Below are positions 9,678 to 18,675 of a stretch of 64,000 bases of DNA, in pieces (position 1 is the first letter of the stretch; each line of letters opens with the position of its first letter). The DNA is from Caballeronia zhejiangensis (GTDB lineage: Bacteria > Pseudomonadota > Gammaproteobacteria > Burkholderiales > Burkholderiaceae), in the NCBI RefSeq assembly GCF_000698575.1, contig NZ_JFHD01000008.1, forward strand, positions 124,001 to 188,000. Direction: 5' to 3'. Both the position numbers and the translations under genes were made by a program. The notes under the pieces are model-generated. The model had not been told where the DNA came from and did not search any database. It was given only the letters and a program-made list of their open reading frames with translations.

Positions 9678-10958
9678 TTATGAAGCCGGTTCCGACGCGC
9701 GCTCCAGCATTGCGTGCAGCAGCACGTTCGCGCCTGCCTCGATCCATTCCTGCGTCGCGTCTTCGATCTCGTTGTGGCTGATGCCATCGACGCACGGCAC
9801 GAACACCATCGACGTCGGCGCGACCTGCGCGAGATAGCACGCATCGTGGCCCGCGCCCGACACCATGTCGCGATGCGAATAGCCGAAGCGCTGCGCCGCC
9901 GCCCGCACGGAAGCGACGCACGCGGCGTCGAACTTGACGGGCTCGTAGTAGAAGATCTGTTCGAGCGCGGTCTCCAGACCGATCTCGCCCGCGATGCGTG
10001 CCACGCCCTCGCGCAACGCGGCATCCATGCGCGCGAGCACGGCATCGTCGGGATGACGGAAATCGACGGTGAAGAACACGCGGCCCGGAATCACGTTGCG
10101 CGAGTTCGGATGCACTTGCATCATGCCGACCGTCGCGCACCCGAGCGGCGCGTTGTCGAGGCCGATGCGGTTCACGAGATCGACCACGCGCGATGCGCCG
10201 AGGAGCGCATCCTTGCGGCGCGGCATCGGGGTCGGGCCTGCGTGGGCTTCCTGGCCCGTCAGCGTGATCTCGTACCAGCGCTGACCTTGCGCATCGGTGA
10301 CGACGCCGATCGTCTTGTCTTCGGCCTCGAGTATCGGCCCTTGCTCGATATGCAGCTCGAACGCCGCGTGCAGCTTGCGGCCGCCGCACGGCACATCGCC
10401 CGCATAACCGATGCGCTCGAGTTCTTCGCCGATCGTCTTGCCATCGACGTCCTTGCGCGACAGACCGTAATCGAGCGAGAACACGCCCGCGAACACGCCC
10501 GACGCAACCATCGCGGGTGCGAAGCGCGAGCCTTCCTCGTTGGTCCAGATGACGACTTCGATCGGATGCTCGGTTTCGATGCCGCGATCGTTGAGCGAGC
10601 GGATCACTTCGAGTCCGCCAAGCACGCCGTAGATGCCGTCGAAGCGCCCGCCCGTAGGCTGTGAATCCGCGTGCGAGCCAGTAACCACCGGCAGCGCGTC
10701 GAGATTGCGTCCTGCGCGGCGCATGAACACGTTGCCCATCTGATCGACGCTCACCGTGCAGCCCGCTGCCTTCGCCCAGCTCACGATGAGATCGCGCCCT
10801 TCGCGATCGAGATCGGTCAGCGCGAGACGGCAGACACCGCCCTTCGGGGTCGCGCCGATTTTGGCCATCGTCATCAGGCTGTCCCATAGACGCTGACCGT
10901 TCACCTTGATGGACGTATCGAGACCAGCTTCTCTGATTGCATCCGTTACGACGTTCAT
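9678..10958 (-). CDS. Zn-dependent amidohydrolase, probable beta-ureidopropionase
   Basis: A 426-residue M20-type amidase of the allantoate amidohydrolase / N-carbamoyl-L-amino acid hydrolase / beta-ureidopropionase family. Metal ligands are visible in TGSHADSQPTGGRFDG, in WTNEEGSRF, in the HIEQGP loop and in SGAGHDACYL near the C-terminus. In this cluster the likely substrate is N-carbamoyl-beta-alanine, giving beta-alanine, CO2 and ammonia, the third step after PreTA and the dihydropyrimidinase. Family members cannot be separated by motif alone, so specificity is inferred from context. GGAGCGAGG precedes the ATG at 10958. It is the first gene of the operon, facing rutR. Confidence 0.9.
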   Translation of the reverse strand: MNVVTDAIREAGLDTSIKVNGQRLWDSLMTMAKIGATPKGGVCRLALTDLDREGRDLIVSWAKAAGCTVSVDQMGNVFMRRAGRNLDALPVVTGSHADSQPTGGRFDGIYGVLGGLEVIRSLNDRGIETEHPIEVVIWTNEEGSRFAPAMVASGVFAGVFSLDYGLSRKDVDGKTIGEELERIGYAGDVPCGGRKLHAAFELHIEQGPILEAEDKTIGVVTDAQGQRWYEITLTGQEAHAGPTPMPRRKDALLGASRVVDLVNRIGLDNAPLGCATVGMMQVHPNSRNVIPGRVFFTVDFRHPDDAVLARMDAALREGVARIAGEIGLETALEQIFYYEPVKFDAACVASVRAAAQRFGYSHRDMVSGAGHDACYLAQVAPTSMVFVPCVDGISHNEIEDATQEWIEAGANVLLHAMLERASEPAS

Positions 10959-11118
10959 TCGCCTCGCTCCTTACGATCGGACTTCGTATGTGAGTGACTT
11001 CGTTTCGTGCATGCCGGACGTTTGCGGTGCGATGCTGCACGCGCCCGGTGCACGTTTTTCTTATGCGATGAATGATGCGAACGACACGCCTCTTCGATAA
11101 ATCGAGCGCTCTTCAAAT

Positions 11119-11136
11119 CCTGTCCAGTTGGACAGG
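11119..11136. promoter_or_regulatory. RutR-type operator
   Basis: CCTGTCCA-GT-TGGACAGG is a dyad with perfect 8-bp arms. Its inner part matches the known RutR consensus TTGACCA-n2-TGGTCAA at 10 of 14 specified bases. It lies in the 382-base divergent gap, about 160 bases upstream of the amidohydrolase start and about 205 upstream of rutR. Nothing else recognisable was found in this gap apart from the repeat at the rutR start. Confidence 0.75.
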
Positions 11137-11340
11137 TTGTAGCCGATTAAAATAAGCAAATCAACGTCTTTCGTGTGCGGGCAAACACCGAGCAAATAAA
11201 GCGATAAGCGTGCCATTGCGATGCAGCATCGGCAGCTATTGGTTGCAATGGCTTTTTCGACGCGATGCAGCGCCAAACATGCGAATGGCACGAATGACGC
11301 GAATCAGGCACGATGCGGCACACGGCCCAAGAATTCGACG

Positions 11341-12063
11341 ATGAAGAACTCGACGATGAGATACGACGACGCGGCGAACGGCATCGCCGGAAACGAAGAC
11401 ACTGCGCCGCCTTCACGGCGTAGCAAGGCGCAAATCCGCGAGAGCAACGAAGCGCAGCTTCTCGCTTGCGCCGAGGAAGTGTTCGCGGAGAAAGGACTCG
11501 AAGGCGCGAGCACGGCGATGATCGCCGAACGCGCCGGCTTGCCGAAGGCCAACCTGCATTACTACTTTCCGACAAAGCTCGCGCTCTATCGGCGCGTGCT
11601 CGAAGATCTGTTCGAGGACTGGCATCGCGCGGCGGATACCTTCGAATGCAGCGACGATCCCGTGGAAGCGATCGGCGGCTATGTGCGCGCAAAGATGGAC
11701 CTGTCGCGACGCAGGCCGCTCGGCTCGAAGGTGTGGGCGAGCGAGATCATCCACGGCGCGCATCACATGCAGGACATTCTCAACGAACGCGTGAAGCCCT
11801 GGCTCGATACACGCGTCATCGTCATCGAAAGCTGGATCGCGCGCGGCTTGCTCGCGCCGGTCGAGCCGGACACGTTCATGTTCATGATCTGGGCGATCAC
11901 GCAGCACTATGCCGACTTCGATGCGCAGATACGCGCGTTGAAAGGCAAGCGCGCGCTCACACGCAAGGCCTTCGATGAACAGACGGAAGAAGTCGTGCGA
12001 CTCGTGATTCGCGCGTGCGGGGCGGTGTCGCCGCGCATGGAAGAGAAAGACGACGCGCAATAA
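11341..12063 (+). CDS. rutR: TetR family pyrimidine-catabolism regulator RutR
   Basis: A 240-residue TetR-family regulator. RRSKAQIRESNEAQLLACAE leads into the helix-turn-helix (STAMIAERAGLPKANLHYYF), followed by the RutR-like ligand domain with WASEIIHGA and a FMFMIWAITQHYADF helix. E. coli RutR binds uracil and controls pyrimidine genes. Here it is divergent to the reductive pyrimidine operon, with a matching dyad between. Two in-frame ATGs (11341 and 11356) fall in a 15-base tandem duplication (11329-11343 and 11344-11358, one mismatch), so the exact start is unclear. Neither has a strong ribosome site. Confidence 0.88.
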   Translation: MKNSTMRYDDAANGIAGNEDTAPPSRRSKAQIRESNEAQLLACAEEVFAEKGLEGASTAMIAERAGLPKANLHYYFPTKLALYRRVLEDLFEDWHRAADTFECSDDPVEAIGGYVRAKMDLSRRRPLGSKVWASEIIHGAHHMQDILNERVKPWLDTRVIVIESWIARGLLAPVEPDTFMFMIWAITQHYADFDAQIRALKGKRALTRKAFDEQTEEVVRLVIRACGAVSPRMEEKDDAQ

Positions 12064-12094
12064 AAAACGCCGGCCGCTCGATGGCGGCCGGCGT
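12062..12094 (-). terminator. Terminator for the DUF4148 gene, also overlapping the rutR stop
   Basis: Eleven-bp perfect arms (ACGCCGGCCGC / GCGGCCGGCGT, six-base loop). On the minus strand the hairpin is followed directly by six T, so it terminates leftward transcripts. It may also stop rutR reading from the other side. Confidence 0.85.
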
Positions 12095-12241
12095 TCACTG
12101 CTTGCTTCTTGCTTCTTGCTGCTGTACTGCTTTACTACGCACTACTACTGCATTCTCGCAAGTACTGCACTTTCTGATGCTTGCTGCTACTTCAACCGCT
12201 ACTGCTCACCACATCTACTGCCCTGCTGCATCAACCTTCGA
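12095..12241 (-). other. Long, CAG/AAG-rich 3' untranslated region
   Basis: About 147 bases between the DUF4148 stop and its terminator. On the minus strand it is purine-rich and built from irregular GCAGTA, GCAGCAAG and AAGCAAG units. No reading frame is convincing. Confidence 0.5.
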
Positions 12242-12568
12242 TTAGTGACCGAAGTAGACCGAGTTGCGATCCGACATCGACACGTTGGCGCGTGCGGCCG
12301 GAGCAGCTACGCCCGATTGCGAAGTGCCAGCGGTCGAAGGACCATAAGCGTTCGCGCCATTTTCAGCGTTCACGCGTGCTTGAGCGGCCTGCAGATTCTG
12401 CGGATAGTTCACGCGGTCTTCCGACGGGTTGTAGCCAGCCTTTTCCAGTTGAACCAGTTCAGCGCGGACTTGAGCGCGAGTCACCGGCGCATTGCTTTGT
12501 GCCGAAGCGAAAGTCGGGGCAGCCAAAGCAGCAGCGACGACGAGTGCGGGAACGAATGCCTTGATCAT
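12242..12568 (-). CDS. DUF4148 domain-containing secreted protein
   Basis: A 108-residue exported protein. The signal peptide (MIKAFVPALVVAAALAAP, cleaved after ASA) is followed by VTRAQVRAELVQLEKAGYNP, the DUF4148 signature, which is abundant in Burkholderia-type genomes. The rest is a low-complexity Ala/Asn/Ser tail with no cysteine. The function is unknown; an envelope or periplasmic role is likely. A GGAGG site lies just upstream of the ATG at 12568. It is a single-gene unit with its own terminator, and codon use is highly biased, which suggests strong expression (inference). Confidence 0.88.
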   Translation of the reverse strand: MIKAFVPALVVAAALAAPTFASAQSNAPVTRAQVRAELVQLEKAGYNPSEDRVNYPQNLQAAQARVNAENGANAYGPSTAGTSQSGVAAPAARANVSMSDRNSVYFGH

Positions 12569-12883
12569 GATGAACCTCCAGTAGTCTTGTTTTGAAATCG
12601 AAACCGAATCGGAAGCTTTTTAAGCGTTTTCTGATTTCGTTTCGCTTGAAGACAGTGTAGGAGGCCGCGGACTTAGGGGAAACCCCAATTTCAAGGAAAC
12701 ATAATTGTCCGGACCGCAACAATGCGTTTCGCTCCGGTGTTGCGCGGCGTGCGCGGGACGTGTGGCGGACCCTGCTTAAGTTACTGTTTTTCCAGCGTAA
12801 TTTTCACGTCCGCCGCGCGCACGCGAGATCGCTGCGAATCCGGCCATTGCGCCGACGCCAGCAATTCGTCATCCGGCTGACAG
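12569..12883. other. Intergenic region, DUF4148 leader and hutG 3' side
   Basis: About 315 bases. The left part is the leader and promoter region of the DUF4148 gene and is AT-richer than its surroundings. The right part is downstream of hutG. A minus-strand frame that runs on past the hutG stop to 12781 has no good start and is probably not a gene. No other feature was recognised. Confidence 0.5.
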
Positions 12884-13690
12884 TCAGCAAGCCGCGGTCG
12901 CATAGGCAAGCGCGGCCGATACGAGCTCGCGCAACAGCGGTTCGATCGCGTTCGCCTTGGCTTCGTCGTAAGCGAATGGCGGCGCTTCTTCCATGTAGCT
13001 GACCTGCGTAAGCTCCAGTTGAACCGCGTGAACGCCCTCTTCGGGCCGCCCGTAACGCCGGGTGATATAGCCGCCCTTGAAGCGCCCGTTGGCCACCGTC
13101 GTGTACCGGCCGTCGCGCTCGACGATGCTCGCAAGCCGTTCCGCCAGCCCCGGCGCCGCCGACGCGCCATCCGCCGTGCCGAAGTTGAAATCGGTCAGGC
13201 GGCCATCGAAAAAGCGCGGCACGACCGAGCGGATCGAATGCGCTTCCCATAGCAGCACGCGGCCGTGCGTCCGCCGCAGCGCATCGAGCTCGCCGGCGAG
13301 CGCATCGTGATACGGCTGCCAGTACATCGCGCGGCGCGCATCGATCTGATCGCGCGACGGCTCGTGGCCCGGCTTGTAGAGCGGCGCCTTGTCGAAGGTA
13401 TCGACCGGACAGAGCCCCGTCGTGTCGCGGCCGGGATAGAGATTCGCGTCGTCGGGCGGGCGGTTCAGATCGACGACATAGCGCGCGTAGTGCGGCGTCA
13501 GGATCGATGCGCCCAGATCGCGCGCAAACGCATAGAGGCGTTCGAGATGCCAATCGCAATCCTCGGTGAGCTTGGCGACGGGCGTCATCTCGTCGGCGAG
13601 GGCGCAGGGAATCTGCGTGCCGCGGTGCGGAATCGAAATCAGGAGCGGCGCGTTGCCGCGTTCCAGCGTGAAGATCGAAGAGCCGTTCAT
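12884..13690 (-). CDS. hutG: N-formylglutamate deformylase
   Basis: A 268-residue member of the N-formylglutamate amidohydrolase family. LLISIPHRGTQIP, DCDWHLERLY, VVDLNRPPDDANLYPGR, LWEAHSIRS and VQLELTQVSYM are the conserved family blocks with metal-binding residues. It hydrolyses N-formyl-L-glutamate to formate and glutamate, the last step of the five-step histidine pathway. It is the last gene of hutH-C-D-F-G, starting eight bases after hutF. The longer in-frame extension upstream of 13690 is antisense-type noise within hutF in another frame. Confidence 0.95.
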   Translation of the reverse strand: MNGSSIFTLERGNAPLLISIPHRGTQIPCALADEMTPVAKLTEDCDWHLERLYAFARDLGASILTPHYARYVVDLNRPPDDANLYPGRDTTGLCPVDTFDKAPLYKPGHEPSRDQIDARRAMYWQPYHDALAGELDALRRTHGRVLLWEAHSIRSVVPRFFDGRLTDFNFGTADGASAAPGLAERLASIVERDGRYTTVANGRFKGGYITRRYGRPEEGVHAVQLELTQVSYMEEAPPFAYDEAKANAIEPLLRELVSAALAYATAAC

Positions 13691-13698
13691 GTGAGACC

Positions 13699-15078
13699 TC
13701 AATCCAGCAAGCCGCGCAAGGCGGCGCGATAACGCGCGAGCGCTTCGTCTTCGTCGGCGTGACGGCGCGCGTTGATCACCTTGCGGCCGGAGACGAAGAC
13801 ATCGCGGATCGGCGTCTCGCCATGCTCGCAAAACACCGCGCTCGACATCCACGCGTCGCTCGCATGTCCGCCGATGCCCGGATGCGCGTCGTCGAGCACG
13901 AGCCAGTCGGCGCGCAAGCCTTGCGCGAGCGCACCGACAGCGCGTCCCGTCGCGTGCGCGCCGCCATCGAGCGCGGCATCGAAAAGACGATCGGCCGGAC
14001 GGCTTTGCGTCGGCGACGCCAGCACGTTGCGTTGCTGGCGGCAAAGGCGCTGCCCGTATTCCAGCAGACGCAGCTCCGAGCGCCAGTCGACGCCGACATG
14101 ACTGTCGGACCCGACGCCGATGCGCCCGCCCGCGTCGAGATAATCGCGCGACGGGAACACGCCGTCGCCGAGATTCGCTTCGGTCGTGAGACACAGACCC
14201 GCGACCGCGCCGCTCGCCGCGAGACGCGCGCATTCGTGGGCATCGACGTGCGTCGCGTGCACGAGGCACCAGCGCTCATCGACGTTGAAATGTTCGAGCA
14301 GCCAGTCCACCGGACGATGCCCCGTAGCCGCGACGCAGGCGTCCACTTCGGCCATCTGTTCGGCGATATGGATATGCACCGGCGCGCGCTCAAAGCGCGC
14401 ATCGATTCCCTCGATGAGCGCCGCGAGCGATTCGCCCGACACCGCGCGCAACGAATGCGGCGCGACGCCGTAACGCCGCGCGCCGTTTTCGGGCCGCGAG
14501 CGCGCGAGGGCGTCGATGAGCCCGAGCAGCGAATCGGGCGTATTGAGAAAGCGCCGCTGATCGTCGCGCGGCACGCTCTTGCCGAAGCCGCTGTATTCGT
14601 AGAGCACCGGCAGCATCGTCATGCCGATGCCCGCGCGCTCCGCCGCATCGACGACGCGCTCCGCGAGTTCCGCGCGATTCGCGTACGGCGCGCCATCGGG
14701 CGCGTGATGCACGTAGTGAAACTCGCACACCGACGTGTAGCCCGCCTTCAGCATCTCGATGTAAAGCCAGTGCGCGATATCCGCGATCGATTCCGGGCCG
14801 ATCCGCGCGGCGAAGCGATACATGAGATCGCGCCAGCTCCAGAACGTATCGGCGACGCTCGCGCGATACTCGGTGAGGCCCGCCATCGCACGCTGGAACG
14901 CGTGCGAGTGCAGATTCGGCATGCCGGGCAGGATCGGTCCTTTCGCGCGCTCGACGCCCGCGGGCGCCGCGCTGTCCGGCGTGACGCGCACGAGCGTGCC
15001 GGCGTCGTCCCATTCGAGCAGCACGTCGCGACGCCAGCCATCGGCGAGGCGCGCGTGCTCCGCGAAGAATGCGTTCAT
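13699..15078 (-). CDS. hutF: Formimidoylglutamate deiminase
   Basis: A 459-residue amidohydrolase. GMPNLHSHAFQRAMAG gives the first metal histidines, VHIHIAEQ and LVHATHVD the later ones, and IGVGSDSHVGVDWRSELR the catalytic aspartate region characteristic of HutF. It converts N-formimino-L-glutamate to N-formyl-L-glutamate plus ammonia, and HutG then acts. HutF with HutG marks the five-step route, so no HutE-type formiminoglutamase is needed. It starts at the ATG at 15078, 31 bases after hutD. Confidence 0.96.
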   Translation of the reverse strand: MNAFFAEHARLADGWRRDVLLEWDDAGTLVRVTPDSAAPAGVERAKGPILPGMPNLHSHAFQRAMAGLTEYRASVADTFWSWRDLMYRFAARIGPESIADIAHWLYIEMLKAGYTSVCEFHYVHHAPDGAPYANRAELAERVVDAAERAGIGMTMLPVLYEYSGFGKSVPRDDQRRFLNTPDSLLGLIDALARSRPENGARRYGVAPHSLRAVSGESLAALIEGIDARFERAPVHIHIAEQMAEVDACVAATGHRPVDWLLEHFNVDERWCLVHATHVDAHECARLAASGAVAGLCLTTEANLGDGVFPSRDYLDAGGRIGVGSDSHVGVDWRSELRLLEYGQRLCRQQRNVLASPTQSRPADRLFDAALDGGAHATGRAVGALAQGLRADWLVLDDAHPGIGGHASDAWMSSAVFCEHGETPIRDVFVSGRKVINARRHADEDEALARYRAALRGLLD

Positions 15079-15109
15079 CGCTTGTCTCCGTTGTTATGTC
15101 GATGCGCGT

Positions 15110-15682
15110 CTACATCATGTCGATGCCGATATGCAGCCACGATGCGCCATCCTGAACCGCGCATTCGAGCGCGCTCGCGCCATCGATGCGCGAGGTGTCG
15201 CCTGCTTCGAGCGTATGGCATGTGTCGTCGGCGAACTTGATGTCGAGCCGCCCTTGCACGCAGAACAGAAACGTCACGTCGTGTTCGAACGCGAGCGAGC
15301 ATGACGCGCGCCCGGCGTTCACCGTTGCGCGCGCGCGATCGCGGCGCACCATCACGTTGAAATCGCGCGTCGGGCCGGCGAGGAGCGTGGCGTGAATCGG
15401 CGTCTCGCCGGCAAAGCGCGCGATTGCGAGCGGCGCATCGAGAACATGCACGTCGCCGTGCGCTTCCGTCAGACGCATGCCCGCGCCGTCGAGCAGCACG
15501 AGCACGCGATCGACGCCCTCGAACTTCGAGAACGCACCGTCGGATGCGACGTCGGCGAGCGACAGACGCCACGCGAACGCATCGAGCGACACGCCCTGCG
15601 GCCCCGCCGCGATCTCGCGCGTGATGCCGCCGCCGTTCTTCCACGGCGTGGGCGTCAGCGAATCGGCACGAATGATCGTCAC
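15110..15682 (-). CDS. hutD: HutD family protein
   Basis: A 190-residue cupin-like protein. The N-terminal TPTPWKNGGGITREIA is the HutD family signature, and RVLVLLDGAGMRL and RDFNVMVRRD match later conserved blocks. HutD occurs in hut operons of proteobacteria and is thought to limit histidine catabolism, possibly by binding formimino- or formyl-glutamate; its mechanism is not settled. The start is a GTG at 15682, two bases from the end of hutC, which implies coupling. An upstream in-frame extension lies inside hutC and is unlikely. Confidence 0.9.
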   Translation of the reverse strand: MTIIRADSLTPTPWKNGGGITREIAAGPQGVSLDAFAWRLSLADVASDGAFSKFEGVDRVLVLLDGAGMRLTEAHGDVHVLDAPLAIARFAGETPIHATLLAGPTRDFNVMVRRDRARATVNAGRASCSLAFEHDVTFLFCVQGRLDIKFADDTCHTLEAGDTSRIDGASALECAVQDGASWLHIGIDMM

Positions 15683-15684
15683 GT

Positions 15685-16380
15685 TCAGAAGTGTCCGGTG
15701 AATTGGTAGCGGTCGCCGGGATGCCAGAGATTCGCAACCGACGCCACCGCATCGCGCGACCACGTGCGCCGATGCAGCAGCAGACACGGCTCGTGCTCGG
15801 CCATCGCGAGCGCGAGCCGAATTTCCGCCGACGGCACCGATGCCTCGATCCGATACTCGACGCGCTGCAGCGGCGCGGCGGTCATCAGATACTGGTTCGG
15901 CGTGATCGTCGTGAAATCCTGGCGCGCGTATTCCGGCGCCAGCGCGGGATTCACGTAACGTTCTTCCATCTGTACCGGCTCGTCGTTTTCGAAATGCAGC
16001 ACGCGCGAATGAAACACCGGGCTGCCGAGCGCGAGATGCATTTCGGCGGCGAGCGCTTCGTCGACGATCGACGCGCCCAAATGCAGCACCTGCGCGCGAT
16101 ACGTGTGACCGCGCGCGACGATTTCATCCGAAATGCTGCGAATCTCGACGAGCGTCGACGCGTATTTCGGCTGCGCGACGAAGGTGCCCGCGCCTTGCAC
16201 GCGCGTCAGCACCTGTTCGGCGGTCAGTTCGCGCAGCGCGCGGTTCACGGTCATGCGCGCGACCTTGAATTCGCGCGCAAGCTCGTTTTCGGAAGGCACC
16301 TGGTCGCCCTCCTTCCACTCGCCGATATGAATGCGCTGGAGAATGTAGTCCTTGATCTCCTGATACGCGGGCGTGCTCAT
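15685..16380 (-). CDS. hutC: Histidine utilisation repressor HutC (GntR family)
   Basis: A 231-residue GntR/HutC regulator. The N-terminal winged helix carries [32 protein letters not shown] and [13 protein letters not shown]. The C-terminal UTRA effector domain includes [17 protein letters not shown] and [11 protein letters not shown]. HutC binds urocanate and then releases hut promoters. It overlaps hutH by four bases (ATGA), so it is made with the operon it controls. TGTNTATACA-type palindromes lie upstream of hutH and of hutU 20 kb away, suggesting one repressor for both loci. Confidence 0.95.
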   Translation of the reverse strand: MSTPAYQEIKDYILQRIHIGEWKEGDQVPSENELAREFKVARMTVNRALRELTAEQVLTRVQGAGTFVAQPKYASTLVEIRSISDEIVARGHTYRAQVLHLGASIVDEALAAEMHLALGSPVFHSRVLHFENDEPVQMEERYVNPALAPEYARQDFTTITPNQYLMTAAPLQRVEYRIEASVPSAEIRLALAMAEHEPCLLLHRRTWSRDAVASVANLWHPGDRYQFTGHF

Positions 16381-17906
16381 TCAGCTTGTTCCGACGCGAA
16401 CGAGAACGGGCTGTGCCGCGCGATCGCGCCTTGCTGCACGAGCGTCGCGATCGCGGCGATGTCGGGCGCGAAGTAATGGTCGAGGTCGTAGTGCGGCACG
16501 TGCGCGCGCAGCGTCTTCATCACTTCGGCGAGCGGCGCGCTCGTCTGATGCGGCGCGCGCAGATCGACGCCTTGCGCCGCCGCGAGCAGTTCGATCGCGA
16601 GGATGTTCGCGGTGTTGCTGGCGATGTCGCCGAGCTTGCGCGCGGCGAACGTCGCCATCGAGACGTGATCTTCCTGATTCGCGGACGTCGGCAGCGAATC
16701 GACCGACGCCGGATGCGCGAGCGTCTTGTTCTCCGATGCGAGCGCGGCCGCCGTCACGTGCGCGATCATGAAGCCGGAGTTGACGCCGCCATCGCGCACC
16801 AGGAACGGCGGCAGGCCCGAGAGCGTCGCGTCGATCAAAAGCGCGATGCGGCGTTCCGCGAGCGCGCCGATTTCGGCTGCGGCGAGCGCGAGATTGTCGG
16901 CCGCGAACGCGACCGGCTCCGCGTGGAAGTTGCCGCCCGAGAGCACTTCGCCCGTATCGGGGAAGATCAGCGGGTTGTCGGAGACGGCGTTCGATTCGAT
17001 CAGCAGGACATCCGCCGCGTGGCGCATCTGGTCGAGGCACGCGCCCATCACCTGCGGCTGGCAGCGCAGGCTGTACGGGTCCTGCACCTTGTCGCAATCC
17101 GCGTGCGACAGATTGATGCCGGAGCCCTTCAGCAGCGTGCGATACGCCGATGCGGCTTCCATCTGCCCGCGATGACCGCGCAGTTCATGGATGCGCGCAT
17201 CGAACGGAACGACCGAGCCGGCGGCTGCATCGACGGACAGCGCGCCCGCGACGAGCGCGGTGCGGAACAGATCTTCGATCGCGAAAAGGTTGTAAAGCGC
17301 GAGCGCCGCCGACGCCTGCGTGCCGTTCAGCAGCGCGAGTCCTTCCTTCGCCTGCAGCGTGAGCGGCTTGAGGCCCGCGACCGCCAGACCGTCGAGCGCA
17401 CTGGCGCGCTCACCGCGAATCGTGACTTCGCCGATGCCGAGCAGCACCGTCGACATATGCGCGAGCGGCGCGAGGTCGCCCGATGCGCCGACCGAACCCT
17501 TGATCGGGATGATCGGCAGGACGTCGGCGTTGAAGAGCGTGATGAGCGCGTCGATGACTTCGCGGCGGATGCCCGAATGGCCGCGCCCGAGACTCGACAG
17601 CTTGAGCGCCATCAAAAGCCGCACGACCGGACGCGACATCGGCTCGCCCACGCCCACCGCATGCGACAGCACGAGATTCTTTTGCAGCAGTTCCAGCTGA
17701 TCGGCCGGAATGTGCGTATTGGCGAGCCGCCCGAAGCCCGTATTGATGCCGTAAGCCGGATCGCCCTTCGCGGCGATCGCGGCGACTGCGCGCGCGCTGG
17801 CATCGATCGCGTCGAAGCTGGCCGGATCGAGCAGAAGCGGGTCCGAGCCTCGCGCGATGCGGCGCAGTTGCGGCAGCGTCAGTTTTCCGGGCGTAAGCGT
17901 GATCAT
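16377..17906 (-). CDS. hutH: Histidine ammonia-lyase
   Basis: A 509-residue aromatic amino acid lyase. [14 protein letters not shown] contains the Ala141-Ser142-Gly143 triad that cyclises to the MIO prosthetic group. [11 protein letters not shown] holds the active-site tyrosine. It converts L-histidine to urocanate and ammonia, the first step. It is the first gene of hutH-C-D-F-G. The next enzymes, HutU and HutI, are absent from this operon and lie at 34.9-37.8 kb. The ATG at 17906 was chosen; HutC-type sites follow within 20 and 120 bases upstream. Confidence 0.97.
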   Translation of the reverse strand: MITLTPGKLTLPQLRRIARGSDPLLLDPASFDAIDASARAVAAIAAKGDPAYGINTGFGRLANTHIPADQLELLQKNLVLSHAVGVGEPMSRPVVRLLMALKLSSLGRGHSGIRREVIDALITLFNADVLPIIPIKGSVGASGDLAPLAHMSTVLLGIGEVTIRGERASALDGLAVAGLKPLTLQAKEGLALLNGTQASAALALYNLFAIEDLFRTALVAGALSVDAAAGSVVPFDARIHELRGHRGQMEAASAYRTLLKGSGINLSHADCDKVQDPYSLRCQPQVMGACLDQMRHAADVLLIESNAVSDNPLIFPDTGEVLSGGNFHAEPVAFAADNLALAAAEIGALAERRIALLIDATLSGLPPFLVRDGGVNSGFMIAHVTAAALASENKTLAHPASVDSLPTSANQEDHVSMATFAARKLGDIASNTANILAIELLAAAQGVDLRAPHQTSAPLAEVMKTLRAHVPHYDLDHYFAPDIAAIATLVQQGAIARHSPFSFASEQAE

Positions 17907-17915
17907 GGTTCGTCC

Positions 17916-17925
17916 TGTCTATACA
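17916..17925. promoter_or_regulatory. HutC-type box 1, upstream of hutH
   Basis: TGTCTATACA, nine bases before the hutH start. It differs by one base from the perfect palindrome TGTATATACA at the hutU locus. Confidence 0.65.
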
Positions 17926-17927
17926 AG

Positions 17928-17943
17928 TTAGACTCAAGTCTAA
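17928..17943. promoter_or_regulatory. Second dyad next to HutC box 1
   Basis: TTAGACT-CA-AGTCTAA has perfect 7-bp arms. It starts two bases after HutC box 1 and differs in sequence, so it may be an extended operator or the site of another regulator. Confidence 0.45.
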
Positions 17944-18014
17944 TCGCGCAGAAAGGACGAAACAAGGGGTTATCCGGGATTTCACTAGGCTCGCCCCGGA
18001 AGATCGACGCGTGT

Positions 18015-18024
18015 TGTCTATACA
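18015..18024. promoter_or_regulatory. HutC-type box 2, upstream of hutH
   Basis: An identical copy of TGTCTATACA, 99 bases farther upstream of hutH than box 1 and just past the stop of the GNAT gene. Two exact copies in one 120-base gap support a real operator pair. Confidence 0.6.
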
Positions 18025-18028
18025 GATT

Positions 18029-18508
18029 TCACAGATCCAGCACTTTCTCCATCACGAACTGGACAAAGCGCTGCTGCCGCACGACGACGGCGCGCGCCAG
18101 CAGCATCGTGAAACCGCAATATTCGAAGAAAGGCCGCCCCGTGACGCTCGAATAGGTATGCAGCGTCGTCAGGCCGAGCACCTCCGCTTCGGCCTCGATG
18201 CGCGCGAGCAGCGACGTCGCCACGCTTTTGCGCTGATGTATCGGATCGACGAACATCATGTCGATGAGACCGTTCTTCTCGAGATCGGCGAAGCCCGCGA
18301 GTTCGCCGTCGACAAGTCCGACCCAAGTCGGGCGGCTCAAGCGCGCGAGTTCCCATTCGTCGCGATCGGCTTGCGACCAGGCTGCGATCTGCGCTTCGTT
18401 ATAGTCGGCCGATGCCGTTTCGCGAACGGCGCGTTGGAACAGATCGATTACACCGTCGAGATCGCTCGCACGATACGGTCTGACTTCGATGAGCGGCAGG
18501 CCTGGCAT
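18029..18508 (-). CDS. GNAT family N-acetyltransferase
   Basis: A 159-residue GNAT protein. IEVRPYRASDLDGVIDLF is the typical N-terminal strand and helix. VGLVDGELAGFADLEKNGLIDMMFVDP holds the central strands. HQRKSVATSLLARIEAEA resembles the acetyl-CoA pyrophosphate loop (canonical Q-x-x-G-x-G/A, here Q-R-K-S-V-A). YAxxGF-like YCGFTML closes the fold. The substrate is unknown. It is transcribed toward hutH but is separated from it by 122 bases holding HutC-type sites, so it is probably independent. Confidence 0.85.
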   Translation of the reverse strand: MPGLPLIEVRPYRASDLDGVIDLFQRAVRETASADYNEAQIAAWSQADRDEWELARLSRPTWVGLVDGELAGFADLEKNGLIDMMFVDPIHQRKSVATSLLARIEAEAEVLGLTTLHTYSSVTGRPFFEYCGFTMLLARAVVVRQQRFVQFVMEKVLDL

Positions 18509-18675
18509 TTCATCACCTTCGTTACTGTCAAAAGAAAAAACCGCTGCCGAAGCAGCGAGGGTCTAGCGTTCAAAACGCGGGAAAAAAACTTTACGGGAAT
18601 GAGCGGAATCGGCGCGCGCAAACGTTCAAATCGATAAAAAGACGGATGCCGATGCCGCGCCGCCGATCGGGTCCT

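Noticed and set aside
12781..12883. Minus-strand frame continuing beyond hutG (ends in VKITLEKQ)
   Set aside because: hutG is already full length, no ATG or GTG with a ribosome site starts this tail, and the part within hutG is out of frame.
16386..18155. 589-codon frame opposite hutH and hutC
   Set aside because: It spans two clear genes and their promoter, is rich in Arg/Glu/Asp, and is an antisense artefact of high GC.
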